Source of the DNA: CAWDVH01 sp963805705
GTDB taxonomy: Bacteria; Actinomycetota; Actinomycetes; Streptosporangiales; Streptosporangiaceae
DNA length: 64,000 nucleotides
Assembly (NCBI GenBank): GCA_963805705.1
Contig: CAWDVH010000005.1
Coordinates: 496,001 to 560,000, forward strand
Direction of reading: 5' to 3'
Shown: positions 1 to 8,927 of the stretch, piece after piece
Layout of the letters: each line of letters opens with the position of its first letter
Numbering within the stretch: the first letter of the stretch is position 1
Translations under genes and position numbers: made by a program
Notes under the pieces: generated by a model
The model's input: the letters and a program-made list of their open reading frames with translations, nothing else
Database searches by the model: none
What the model was told of the DNA's origin: nothing

Positions 1-38
1 GATGAGTTGGTCGTGCATCCGCCCCTCCGGGTCCGGCG

Positions 39-59
39 CCTGGCGATCATCTCGCCAGG
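39..59 (-). terminator. Hairpin downstream of the DUF2252 gene
   Basis: Two perfect 8-bp arms (CCTGGCGA / TCGCCAGG) enclose a 5-nt loop about 30 bp past the stop of the leftward DUF2252 gene. There is no T-tract, so it is only a candidate terminator. Confidence 0.35.
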
Positions 60-90
60 AAAGCGGGCCATTGGCCACGACGCGAGCGCG

Positions 91-1581
91 CTATATCCCG
101 ATCTGGGCGGTGAGCCGTCCTGACTTCACGGCTGCTGCGAAGGCCTCATAGTCTCGCTCGTTCTGGTCGGCGTACGCAGCGGAGAAGTCCGCGATCCCGC
201 GGTCGAAAGCATCCCCCTTGCCCAGGTACGAGGCGATGGCGATCCGGTCGCCCCAGCGGGCGTGCGCGCGGGCCAGGGTCGCGCCGCAAACGCGCGCGTA
301 CAGGGTGGCTCCCGGCACGAGAAAGCTGTCGACGTCCGCGCCGCCCTTCCAGTCGTGGAATTGCCGGACGTAGTAGTCGCGGGTGACGCCGTCGAGCCCC
401 TTTATGCGAATCCAGCCCAGGAAGATGTCGGTCGCCGCCTGCATCAGGCGCTGCCCGGCGACTACCCGCTCGCCGTGATGCCGGTAGGTGCTCTGGCCGG
501 CGAACCGCTCGAGCACGGAGGCTTGCGCCTCCTTGGTCTGCAGGAACAGCGGGTCGTTGTGGTCGCGGCCCAGCATCAGCATGATGTAGCAGCGGGTCCC
601 GACACTGCCGACGCCCACCATCTTGTAAGCCGTGTGGACGTAGCGGAATTCTTCTATGGGGTGGTGCTGCCGCCCGAGCGTGCGCCGGTAGGAGCTGAGC
701 AGCTTCTTAATCAGCTCCTCGGAATGCTCCCATTCCGATCCCGGAACGATGATGTCCTCGATCGGCACGATCAGCGGCGGGTCGGCGACGATCCGCAGCT
801 CGCCCTCGATCTCGCCGGTGCGCTTGGCGAACACTCGTGTGCTATCTCGGGTCCGTGCCTGTTCCACGTCCCGCTTAAAAGCCTTGGCCTCTTTTTTGCT
901 CACCCGCCTAAGGCGTGTCTCCTCGTGCACCAGGTTGAGCAGCATCGAGGCCTCTAGCTGGTCGTACCACACGCCCAGGGTCGCCATCCCGGCCGTCTGG
1001 CGCATGCGGTCCCGGTACGCGGCGACGGCGGCCATCACGATGGCGCGCCGGTCGGCCGGGGAGAAGCCCCGGTCACGTCCCATGATCTCGAAGCTGGCCG
1101 CGAGGCGCTTGACGTCCCATTCCCACGGGCCAGGCAGCGTCTCGTCGAAATCGTTGATGTCGAAAATCATCTGGCGCTCGGGGGTCCCGAACAGGCCGAA
1201 GTTCGACAGGTGCGCATCACCGCACAGCTGTACGGTCACCCCCGACACGGGGGTTGCCGCCAGGTCGGCGGCCATGATCAGAGCGGCGCCGCGGTAGAAC
1301 GTGAATGGCGAGATCAGCATCCGCCCGTTCCGGATCGGGACTAGGTGCGGTACCCGTGTTTCGGCCTGCTCTTCCAGCAGGGCAATCGGGTCCGGGCGAT
1401 CCGGCGCGGCTGCCCACTGCCCGTGGCCCAACCGTGGCGCGTCAATACGGGCGTTCCGCCCCCTGGCCACCCGCTCGTCCACCGTCAGGTGCGCCCGTCT
1501 CCATGAGGACGCAAACGGCGCGACCCGTGCCTCGCTCGCACCGGCCAGTGTGATCCCGGCCGGTTCTGTGCTTGCAGCCAT
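91..1581 (-). CDS. DUF2252 family protein
   Basis: This 496-residue protein is recognised as DUF2252, a family with a kinase-like fold and no settled function. The diagnostic stretches are GDAHLSNFG (about residues 121-129) and DINDFDE (141-147), followed by the conserved PGPWEWDVKRLA region. No signal peptide or membrane helix is visible, so it should be cytosolic. The open frame extends 38 codons further upstream to 1695, but the ATG at 1581 has a GGAGA ribosome site 7 bases before it and begins the protein-like part. It is transcribed leftward, alone, with a hairpin after its stop. The family assignment is firm; the biochemical role is not known. Confidence 0.88.
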   Translation of the reverse strand: MAASTEPAGITLAGASEARVAPFASSWRRAHLTVDERVARGRNARIDAPRLGHGQWAAAPDRPDPIALLEEQAETRVPHLVPIRNGRMLISPFTFYRGAALIMAADLAATPVSGVTVQLCGDAHLSNFGLFGTPERQMIFDINDFDETLPGPWEWDVKRLAASFEIMGRDRGFSPADRRAIVMAAVAAYRDRMRQTAGMATLGVWYDQLEASMLLNLVHEETRLRRVSKKEAKAFKRDVEQARTRDSTRVFAKRTGEIEGELRIVADPPLIVPIEDIIVPGSEWEHSEELIKKLLSSYRRTLGRQHHPIEEFRYVHTAYKMVGVGSVGTRCYIMLMLGRDHNDPLFLQTKEAQASVLERFAGQSTYRHHGERVVAGQRLMQAATDIFLGWIRIKGLDGVTRDYYVRQFHDWKGGADVDSFLVPGATLYARVCGATLARAHARWGDRIAIASYLGKGDAFDRGIADFSAAYADQNERDYEAFAAAVKSGRLTAQIGI

Positions 1582-1806
1582 GCTGTCTCCGGTCGTGCTG
1601 TCTTCTGTGCGCGAATGGTGTCGTGACTCGGCGAACCAGGCCCCCATGATCGGCGGCAAGACCCTGGCTCGGCCGTTCCAGCGTATCCGCGGCAACAGCG
1701 GCTTACCCAGCTGGCTGGCCGGGTGAAGTCGGCGTTGTCGTGCGATGAGTTCCCTGGCCGTCGGTACGTGATGCCGTCCGCCGTACGGCGCGCCTGGGGA
1801 CGCGAG

Positions 1807-1998
1807 CTAGGTGGCATCCCAGTGGGGCGGACGCCCGCGGCGCAGGCGCTCATCGTCATCTGGCTCGGGCTGCTCGCCCCAGCCGATGTCGGTGTCGTCC
1901 AGGCTCGGCAGCGGCAGCACCGGCTGGTCATCCGGGTCCGGCGAGTCGATGGGGGCCGGCTGGCCCGGAGCTTGGTTCGGCGGCATGACAGCCATCAT
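1807..1998 (-). CDS. Small acidic conserved protein, 63 aa
   Basis: A short acidic, proline-rich reading frame with the pattern DDTDIGWGE, then a DDDERL run and a C-terminal RPPHW motif. I recall the same DDTD.GWGE ... RPPHW arrangement in small uncharacterised proteins of Streptomyces and relatives; this is recall, not a search. It lies 101 bp downstream of the leftward MFS gene and may share its transcript. Start candidates are two adjacent ATGs (1998, 1995) or the ATG at 1986; none has a strong ribosome site. The upstream extension of this frame is antisense-like shadow and is excluded. Function unknown. Confidence 0.6.
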   Translation of the reverse strand: MMAVMPPNQAPGQPAPIDSPDPDDQPVLPLPSLDDTDIGWGEQPEPDDDERLRRGRPPHWDAT

Positions 1999-2099
1999 CC
2001 CTGGTTGGCCAGTCCGGTGGTCTGATGTGGCCCAGCTGGCGGCGACAGGCGCTCTTGGCGTTCCCCTGGTGGCGGCCGAGCCGGCCTGGCCGACTCGGG

Positions 2100-3332
2100 T
2101 CAATGCCCCGTTTCGGCGGGGGAGGGCTGCACGGGGATGATCACCGACATCCGCGGCACGATGAGGCAGGTTAGTGCCGCTGCGCTCAGCGTGACGAGGC
2201 TCGCGGTGGCGGCCACTGCCGTGAAGTGTGCTGCCTGGGCGAGAAAGGGTCCGGCTACGGCGCCGATGAGGGTGGCCGCTGCCTCGCCGGTCAGGAATAC
2301 GGCGCTGACCCGGCCCAGTACCGCGTTGGGGACTAGTCGCTGCCTGGCGGTCTGCGGGATCACCAGGGACATCGAGCCGAACATGCCGACGGCGACCGCG
2401 GCGGGCAGAGCCGTGCGGAGCGACGATGAGGTGAACAGCAGGAAGTACGCGGCAGCGGTGGCCGTCAGGCTGGCGGTCAGCAGGTTCCGGGGCTGGATCC
2501 GGTCCAGGAGCGGGCGGATGATCGGGGCGCCGAGCAGGAAGCCCACGCCCAGGCCGGACAGCAGGAAGCCGGTGTGCTCGCTGCCCAGCCGCTGGATCCC
2601 GAAGGGGATGAGCACGGCACTGAGCAGCGCGTTGGCCGCCAGGTAGATGACCGTGACGGGAAGCAGCGCCCGAGCGACGGGCTGATCGCGCAGGACGCGC
2701 GCCCCCTCGATGAGGTCGCGGGCCACGCCGCTGATCGTGGCCTGTCGGCCGGCCTGCTCGGTGCCGGGCCGGGAGGTCATTAGGGTGGCGGCCGCCGACA
2801 CCACGTAGCTGAGGACGTCTGCGCAGATCAGCCACTTGATGCCGTAGACAGTCAGGAGGATCGCGCCGAGCGGGCCGCCGAGGAGCCGCACGGCACCGCT
2901 ACTGACGGAGCTGAGCGCATTGGCGCTGCTCAGCATGGGGCCGGTGCCCGTAATGGCCGGCGTGCGGGCCTGCAGGGCGGGCCAGAACAGCACGGAGCCG
3001 CTGCTCTCGGCGATCAGCGCGACATAAAATACCCAGTAGCGGCCCGGAGACGTGCCGAGCAGCATCATCGCTACGGCACCCGAGCGAAACAGGTCGGTCG
3101 CGACCATCAGGTGGCGCCTGTCCCACCGGTCGGCGAAGACACCCGCGATCGGGCCCAGGGCCAGCTGCGGCAGGTACTCAGCGGCGAGAGTGAGCCCGGT
3201 ATCGCGCAATGAGCCGGTGACCAGGAAGACGTGAGCGGGGATGGCCAGGACGAGCAGCCACGAGCCGAGGGAGCTGAGCAGGCCGCCGATCCACAGCAGC
3301 CGGAAGTCTCGTATCCGCAGGGCCTGGAGCAT
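2100..3332 (-). CDS. MFS transporter
   Basis: A 410-residue major facilitator protein of the MFS_3 / drug-exporter type. It begins with the LRIRDFRLLWIGGLLSSLG pattern before helix 1 and has the loop 2-3 motif A version GVFADRWDRRHLM near residues 64-76. About 10-12 hydrophobic helices can be counted. It should sit in the cytoplasmic membrane and export small molecules by proton antiport; the substrate cannot be read. It is divergent from an XRE regulator with a perfect palindrome between them, which suggests that regulator controls it. An AGGCGG ribosome site precedes the ATG. Confidence 0.88.
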   Translation of the reverse strand: MLQALRIRDFRLLWIGGLLSSLGSWLLVLAIPAHVFLVTGSLRDTGLTLAAEYLPQLALGPIAGVFADRWDRRHLMVATDLFRSGAVAMMLLGTSPGRYWVFYVALIAESSGSVLFWPALQARTPAITGTGPMLSSANALSSVSSGAVRLLGGPLGAILLTVYGIKWLICADVLSYVVSAAATLMTSRPGTEQAGRQATISGVARDLIEGARVLRDQPVARALLPVTVIYLAANALLSAVLIPFGIQRLGSEHTGFLLSGLGVGFLLGAPIIRPLLDRIQPRNLLTASLTATAAAYFLLFTSSSLRTALPAAVAVGMFGSMSLVIPQTARQRLVPNAVLGRVSAVFLTGEAAATLIGAVAGPFLAQAAHFTAVAATASLVTLSAAALTCLIVPRMSVIIPVQPSPAETGH

Positions 3333-3352
3333 GACGCCCGCCTGTCACTAAG

Positions 3353-3369
3353 CTATTCTATCAGAATAG
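3353..3369. promoter_or_regulatory. Palindromic operator candidate between MFS and XRE genes
   Basis: CTATTCT-ATC-AGAATAG is a perfect 7-bp inverted repeat with a 3-bp centre, in the only AT-rich stretch of the 73-bp divergent intergenic region. Its place between an exporter and an XRE-type regulator fits an autoregulatory operator. Confidence 0.55.
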
Positions 3370-3405
3370 TTTCATGAGTTTATGCTCTGTCAAGACAGGA
3401 GACGC

Positions 3406-3870
3406 GTGGAGCATCCAGCGATCGGCCGCGAGCTGCGGGCCCGGCGGGCCGCGGCGGGCCGGACCGTGGCATCGGTTGCGGCTGACGCCGGCCTGTCGGT
3501 CCCGTACATCGCCAACCTGGAGAACGGCCGGGGTAACCCGACGACCACGGCACTGACGCGGCTCGCCGAGGCTCTGGGCATGCAGCTGGTCGTCACCCTC
3601 GTACCAGACGAGGAAACCCGGCAGGCCGGGACGGCCGCGTCACCCGAGATGCCTGCCTCGCTGGTCCGGCTCGGACGCACCACCAGATTCCGGCAGGCAG
3701 TCAAGGTAATTGCCGCGACGCTGGACCTGGAGGCCGAGGAGCTCTCCCGCCAGCTCGTCGCCGCGCTGGCGATGCTCGCGCACGCCATGGGCAAGGATCT
3801 TGCCGAAGCGGACTGGTGGCGCCTTCTTGACGCACTCCTGCTGATCGCCGCTCATCCCGCAGTTCCGTAG
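3406..3870 (+). CDS. XRE-family helix-turn-helix regulator
   Basis: A DNA-binding protein of about 154 residues. An HTH_3 domain covers roughly residues 7-61 (IGRELRARRAAAG, then the recognition-helix region LSVPYIANLENGRGNP). A helical C-terminal half of unknown role follows (residues 95-150). The ATG at 3382 also opens this frame, but the GTG at 3406 has AGGAGA at 3397-3402, and the HTH then begins right after the start as in most family members. It is divergent from the MFS exporter, so local repression of that gene is the simplest hypothesis. Confidence 0.8.
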   Translation: MEHPAIGRELRARRAAAGRTVASVAADAGLSVPYIANLENGRGNPTTTALTRLAEALGMQLVVTLVPDEETRQAGTAASPEMPASLVRLGRTTRFRQAVKVIAATLDLEAEELSRQLVAALAMLAHAMGKDLAEADWWRLLDALLLIAAHPAVP

Positions 3871-4106
3871 GCACCAGGGGCCGAATCCGCCGGCCTACGT
3901 GCTGTCATGGGGGTGCTGGATGATGGTGGCCAGTTCGCATTCAGCACAAGAACGCCTGAACCACGAGCAGCGAAGACGCGGCCGCCTGCCCATGTGCGAT
4001 CCGACCGTGCGTAGCGGCAACCGGCGAGGGGTACGCGAAGGCGGCATATTGTGGATCACATGATCGGCGATCAGCCGTGCATCCTGGCCGAATAGACCAG
4101 CGAGGC

Positions 4107-4682
4107 ATGCCCGCGACGTGCATCGTGCTCAACGGCACCAGCGGTGCCGGGAAGTCGAGCATCGCAGCGGTGCTCCAGGACCTCTGGCCGGGGCCTTTGC
4201 AGGTGACCGGCATCGACACCTTCCTGGCGTCGCAGAGCAAGCAGTTCTTCGCCATGGACGGGCGCTACGTTGACGGCGTCAGCTGGATCCCGACCACCAT
4301 AGACGGGCAGCATGCCTTCGATATCGTCCCGGGCCCGATCGGCCTTGGCATGATCAGGGCCAGTCATGCGTACTGGGCCGCATGCGCGCAGGCCGGGATG
4401 GACCAGGTGATCGATGATGTCTGGGTCGTTGCGGAACAGCCGGCCGGACTTCAGCAGGCCCTGGCGACGGCGAACGTCCTCTGGGTCGGGGTCCGGTGCC
4501 CTTTGATGGTCGCCGAGCAGCGGGAGAAGGCACGTGGTGACCGGCCCATCGGCAATGCACGCGGCCAGCACCTACTTGTGCATTCGTTCAGGCAGTACGA
4601 CCTCGAGGTGGAAACCTCGCTCGCGTCGCCAGAGAAGTGTGCGCGGACGATCATCGCCGAGGTGAAGGCCAGGTTTGGCTGA
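4107..4682 (+). CDS. Chloramphenicol phosphotransferase-like kinase
   Basis: A P-loop kinase-like protein of the CPT superfamily. The Walker A motif GTSGAGKS is at residues 10-17 and is preceded by CIVLNG as in CPT proteins. The downstream VLWVGVRC ... REKARGDR stretch and the YDLEVETS near the C-terminus also match. Family members phosphorylate chloramphenicol or related small alcohols with ATP. Whether this one gives resistance cannot be told from sequence. The frame opens with a GTG at 4077, but the ATG at 4107 places the P-loop at the usual distance from the N-terminus. It is followed closely by another phosphotransferase gene on the same strand. Confidence 0.78.
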   Translation: MPATCIVLNGTSGAGKSSIAAVLQDLWPGPLQVTGIDTFLASQSKQFFAMDGRYVDGVSWIPTTIDGQHAFDIVPGPIGLGMIRASHAYWAACAQAGMDQVIDDVWVVAEQPAGLQQALATANVLWVGVRCPLMVAEQREKARGDRPIGNARGQHLLVHSFRQYDLEVETSLASPEKCARTIIAEVKARFG

Positions 4683-4742
4683 GCCGGTCGAGGCACTAAT
4701 CGGCTTGTCCGTCATCGCCGGCATGCCTCAGACTGCCTACCG

Positions 4743-5738
4743 ATGATGCCCTTGGCCGAGATCGATCGCCTGAAGCAGACCGTAGCGGGTTCATGGGCCA
4801 GCCCGGTGGCCGACCAGGTGGCCGCTCAGTGGGGCTATCCAGCCGGGGCGGCCAGGTGGTGGCGCTCCAGCGCCTCCCATGTGTTCGTCTTGGACGGGCC
4901 CGGCGGCCTGCGCTTCCTGCGCTTTGTGCCCGGCGTGTACCGCGGGCGGAACGATGTTGCGGCAGTGGCCAGGCTGATGGCGCAGCTCAGCCGGGGCGGG
5001 TCGGCAGTCGTGCGGCCAGTCGCCTCCGAGTCCGGAGCTCTCACCGTTACCGTCGTGACGCGGATCGGTGCGATGCACGCCATGATGGTTGAAGCTGCGC
5101 CTGGCGAGGAGGTCGAGATCGCCGGCCTCAGCGAATCGAGGGCGCAGCGCTGGGGGCAAGCATTGGCGCGTCTGCACCGCGACGCCGCCGGGCTCGGCCC
5201 CGGGCTGGGTGAGTCGTTCGGCGAACTTTCTGGTATTACCAGGCTGTTCGCTGACGACACCCCGCTGGTCGAGGCAGCGCTAACGCTCGCAGGCTGGATG
5301 GACAGCCTGCCCAGGGACGTGAACCACTGGGGCGTGGTACATGGCGATTTCGAGCTGGACAACCTGGCGTGGGTAGGCGATCGATCGATCGCCTACGACT
5401 TCGACGAGGCCGCCGTCTCGTGGTTCGCCGCCGACATTGCCTGTGCGGTTCGCGACCTGGCTGACGGCACCGGGCACGCCGCCGCCGAGCACCGAGCCCG
5501 GTTCGACGCGTTCGTCGCCGGATACCGCAGTCTGCGGCCGTTGGATGACCACGATCTAGACCGTCTGCCGATGTTCGCCGGGCTGCAGGCCGCGGCTTCC
5601 CTGGTGCGGATTACGTGCGCGCTTGGCGACCCTGGCCGGGACGAACCCGGATGGCTGGCCGAGCTTCGGGGCAAACTGACCGAGAAGGCCCGCGCTCATC
5701 GGCAGCTAGTGATCAATACCGCCGCCCCGATGGGCTAA
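4743..5738 (+). CDS. Aminoglycoside phosphotransferase (APH) family protein
   Basis: A 331-residue kinase-fold protein. The catalytic loop HGDFELDN is at residues 200-207, and the metal-binding DFD (DFG equivalent) is at 219-221 within AYDFDEA. The N-terminal lobe is less conserved. The fold includes aminoglycoside kinases, homoserine kinase ThrB2 and many small-molecule kinases, so the substrate is open. It begins 61 bp after the CPT-like gene on the same strand, and the two may be cotranscribed. Two ATG codons in tandem (4743, 4746) are possible starts. Confidence 0.8.
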   Translation: MMPLAEIDRLKQTVAGSWASPVADQVAAQWGYPAGAARWWRSSASHVFVLDGPGGLRFLRFVPGVYRGRNDVAAVARLMAQLSRGGSAVVRPVASESGALTVTVVTRIGAMHAMMVEAAPGEEVEIAGLSESRAQRWGQALARLHRDAAGLGPGLGESFGELSGITRLFADDTPLVEAALTLAGWMDSLPRDVNHWGVVHGDFELDNLAWVGDRSIAYDFDEAAVSWFAADIACAVRDLADGTGHAAAEHRARFDAFVAGYRSLRPLDDHDLDRLPMFAGLQAAASLVRITCALGDPGRDEPGWLAELRGKLTEKARAHRQLVINTAAPMG

Positions 5739-5877
5739 CCGGTCCGCCAGCTCAGACCGCTCGGCTGAACCGGAGCCCCAGGGCGCCGGTATCCCGACTG
5801 CTCACCTGGCCCGTTGCGGCCCGTCTGAGGTGGCGAGTAGCGTTCAGGCAAAGTATCTCAGCTAGCCCTCACTCCGG

Positions 5878-8658
5878 ATGGTCGGTGTGGCAGTGCATCC
5901 TCCGCCCGGGTTGTTCGGCAGGACCGGTGAGCTGGAGATCCTGGGACGGCTCATCGCGAAGGTGCGAAGCGGTCAGAGCGCCGTCCTGGTCGTGCAGGGA
6001 GAGCCGGGGATCGGCAAGACGGAACTGCTGCGACATCTGATCGCCGAGGCGTCTGGTTTCGGGGTGGCCAGGGTGGTCGGCATCGAGGCGGAGATGGAGC
6101 TCCCCTTCGCCGGGCTGTACCAGCTGTGCGCGCCGATGCTCGGCCGGCTCGGGTCGCTGCCCGAGCCTCAGCGTCGCGGGCTCAGTGTCGCGTTCGGGCT
6201 TGCCTCCGGGGATAGCCCGGACCGGTTCCTGGTCGCCCTGGCGGCGCTCAGCCTCATGGCCGATGCCTCCGAGGAGCAGCCGATGCTGTGCGTCGTGGAC
6301 GACGCGCAGTGGCTCGACCAGGCCTCGGCCCAGGTCCTGGGATTCGTCGGGCGCCGCCTGCTGGCGGAGTCGATAGCGCTGGTGTTCGCGGTCCGGACGC
6401 CGGCCCAGGGAGATCTCTCGCCGGATCACCTGGCGGGTCTGCCCGAACTCCGGCTGGGCGGACTGGATGAACAGTCGGCTCGGGGGCTGCTGGCGACGGT
6501 CACCTCAGGTCCGCTCGACGAGAGCGTTCGCGCCCGGATTCTCGAGGAGGCACACGGCCATCCGCTGGCCCTGCTCGAGCTCTACCGGGGCCGGAGCGCC
6601 GCCGACCTGGCCGGCGGGTTCGCTCTCCCGGACGCGGGAGATCTGCCCGGGCGCATCGAAGATCAGTACGCAGCGCGCCTGGGTGAGCTGCCGGGCGAGG
6701 TCCAGCGGCTGGTCCTGCTCGCGGCGGCCGATCCGGTCGGGGACCCGGCGCTGATCCTCCGGGCGGCTACGGTACTCGGCCTGGACGCCGGAACCGTGAA
6801 CCTGGCCGCCGCGGCTGATCTGCTGGAGTTCGGTGCGAGCGTGCGCTTCCGGCATCCTCTGGTGCGTTCTGCCGCCTACCGGGCCGCCGCCGCCGATGAC
6901 CGGCGAGCCGTACACGAGGCGCTGGCAGCAGCGACCGATCCGCTGGCCGACCCCGACCGCCGGGCGTGGCACCGTGCCCACGCGGCGGCCGGGCCCGACG
7001 AGGCGGTGGCCGAGGAGCTCATCAACTCGGCCAGCCGTGCCCTGCGCCGAGGCGGGGTAGCCGCCGCCGCGGCCTTCTGGGAGCGAGCCGTGGCGCTCAC
7101 TCCGGACCTGGGCCAGCGCGCCTCACGGGCTTTGGCGGCGGCCGAGGTGAAGTACGCAGCCGGGGATTTCGAGGCCGCGCAGGCCCTCTTGATAACGGCT
7201 GAGCTCGGACCGCCGGGCGAGCTCGGCGAGGCGCGCGTACAGCGGATGCGAGCGCAGATCGCGTTCGCGCTGAGACGAGGCGGTGACGCGCCGCCGCTCA
7301 TGCTGGAGGCAGCGCAGCGGCTGCAGAGCCTGGACGCCGAGCTGGCCCGGCAGACCTATCTCGAAGCCCTGGTGGCCGCGATCTATGCCGGGCGGCTCGC
7401 CCGCGGGCAGGATGCGAAGCAGGTCGCGCGCGCCGCGAGATCTGTGACGCTGCGGCCGTCCGGGTCGGAGCCGCTGCCGCACTCGCAGCTGCTCATCCAC
7501 GGCCTGGCCGTGCGCCTGGCTGATGGGTACCTGGCCGCCGCCCCCGCGCTCAGGGAGGCACTGCGCCGCTACCGGGCGCAGCCGGGCGAGCTGGGCTGGC
7601 TGTCCGTCTCCTACAACATCGTCGCTATGGACATGTGGGACGACGAGGCGTGGTTCGAGCTCGCGGCCGGCCAGGTCCGACTAGCGCGAGCGAGCGGCAC
7701 CCTCAGCTGGCTTCCGTTCGCGCTGGACTATCTCGCCGAGATCCATATCCAGGCCGGCGAGCTGTCGAAGGCGGCGGCCCTGCTGTTGGAGCGCGAGCGC
7801 ATCGAACCGGGGGCCAGAGAGGCCACCTTGCCCTACGTTCCATTGCTGCTCGCCGCGTGGCGCGGGGATGCGTCCGGCGCGGCGGAACTGGCCGGGGAGA
7901 TGACCCGTGGCGCCTCGGACCGGGGCGAGGGCGCGGCACTGACCTACACGGACTACGCGCAGGCGGTGTTGTATAACGGCCACGGCGACTACAGGGCCGC
8001 GGCCGATGCGGCGCACGGTGCCAGCGCCGCCGACGAGATCGTCATCTCGCCCTGGGCCCTGTATGAGCTGGTGGAAGCCGCGGCACGAAGCGATCAGCAG
8101 GAACGTGCCTGCGCGGCAGCTGATCAGCTGTCGCAGCTAGCCGCGGCGAGCGGCAGCAACTGGGCTCGCGGGGCGGCGGCACGGTCCCGTGCGCTGGTAT
8201 CCGGGGGACCCGCCGCCGAACAGGAGTACCGCGAGGCGATCGAGCTGCTGGGCAGCACCCGGATGGTGACCCACCTGGCCCGCGCCCGCCTGGTCTACGG
8301 CGAATGGCTGCGCCGGGAGAAGCGGCGGATCGAGGCCCGCAACCAGCTCCAGTCCGCATTCGACGCGCTCGCGTCCATGGGCGCCGGGGCTTTTGCCGAA
8401 CGCGCGCGGCGAGAACTCCAGGCGACCGGCGAGAAGGTGCGCAAGCGCAGCGAAGATACCCGCGCCGACCTGACCCCGCAAGAGGAAGAGATCGCCCAGC
8501 TGGCCCGCGAGGGACGAACCAACCCGGAGATCGGCGCACAGCTGTTCATTGGCGGCCGCACCGTGGAGTGGCACCTGCGCAAGGTGTTCGCCAAGCTGGA
8601 CATCAGCTCCCGCCGCGAGCTCGACCGGGCCCTGAGAAAAAGGAGCATCCGGTCATGA
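5878..8658 (+). CDS. LuxR-family regulator of the LAL type
   Basis: A 926-residue STAND-type regulator. The N-terminal AAA/NACHT-like module has Walker A GEPGIGKTE (41-49) and a Walker B-like CVVDDAQWLD near 138-147. A long TPR-like helical region rich in Ala and Leu follows. The C-terminal LuxR HTH begins at LTPQEEEIAQLA and runs through TVEWHLRKVFAKL. Such proteins are ATP-dependent transcription activators, often tied to secondary metabolism or sugar use in actinomycetes. The target is unknown. It converges on a frameshifted paralogue that shares the same domain order and many blocks of sequence. Confidence 0.88.
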   Translation: MVGVAVHPPPGLFGRTGELEILGRLIAKVRSGQSAVLVVQGEPGIGKTELLRHLIAEASGFGVARVVGIEAEMELPFAGLYQLCAPMLGRLGSLPEPQRRGLSVAFGLASGDSPDRFLVALAALSLMADASEEQPMLCVVDDAQWLDQASAQVLGFVGRRLLAESIALVFAVRTPAQGDLSPDHLAGLPELRLGGLDEQSARGLLATVTSGPLDESVRARILEEAHGHPLALLELYRGRSAADLAGGFALPDAGDLPGRIEDQYAARLGELPGEVQRLVLLAAADPVGDPALILRAATVLGLDAGTVNLAAAADLLEFGASVRFRHPLVRSAAYRAAAADDRRAVHEALAAATDPLADPDRRAWHRAHAAAGPDEAVAEELINSASRALRRGGVAAAAAFWERAVALTPDLGQRASRALAAAEVKYAAGDFEAAQALLITAELGPPGELGEARVQRMRAQIAFALRRGGDAPPLMLEAAQRLQSLDAELARQTYLEALVAAIYAGRLARGQDAKQVARAARSVTLRPSGSEPLPHSQLLIHGLAVRLADGYLAAAPALREALRRYRAQPGELGWLSVSYNIVAMDMWDDEAWFELAAGQVRLARASGTLSWLPFALDYLAEIHIQAGELSKAAALLLERERIEPGAREATLPYVPLLLAAWRGDASGAAELAGEMTRGASDRGEGAALTYTDYAQAVLYNGHGDYRAAADAAHGASAADEIVISPWALYELVEAAARSDQQERACAAADQLSQLAAASGSNWARGAAARSRALVSGGPAAEQEYREAIELLGSTRMVTHLARARLVYGEWLRREKRRIEARNQLQSAFDALASMGAGAFAERARRELQATGEKVRKRSEDTRADLTPQEEEIAQLAREGRTNPEIGAQLFIGGRTVEWHLRKVFAKLDISSRRELDRALRKRSIRS

Positions 8659-8927
8659 CGGAATAGCTGTCCGGCGAGTTGACCTTCGGTCCCGTAGCTG
8701 TGGCCGGGCCCGGAGCCGGGACGGCGGATTCCTAACGTCCGTAGCATCAGTCCGTCCCCGCACCAGACGGAGCCGGCCAGCTGGTCACTGGGTACCCGAG
8801 TGCTCCTGGGCCGCCCGCAGGCCAGTGGCTGCCGCAACGGAGTCCGAAGGGCAAGTCGCGGGCGAGTGGGGAGTCGGTCCAGGCTGGCCGGGCTAGCGTG
8901 GCCGGCTGATGTCTGGGTCGCCGGGCG

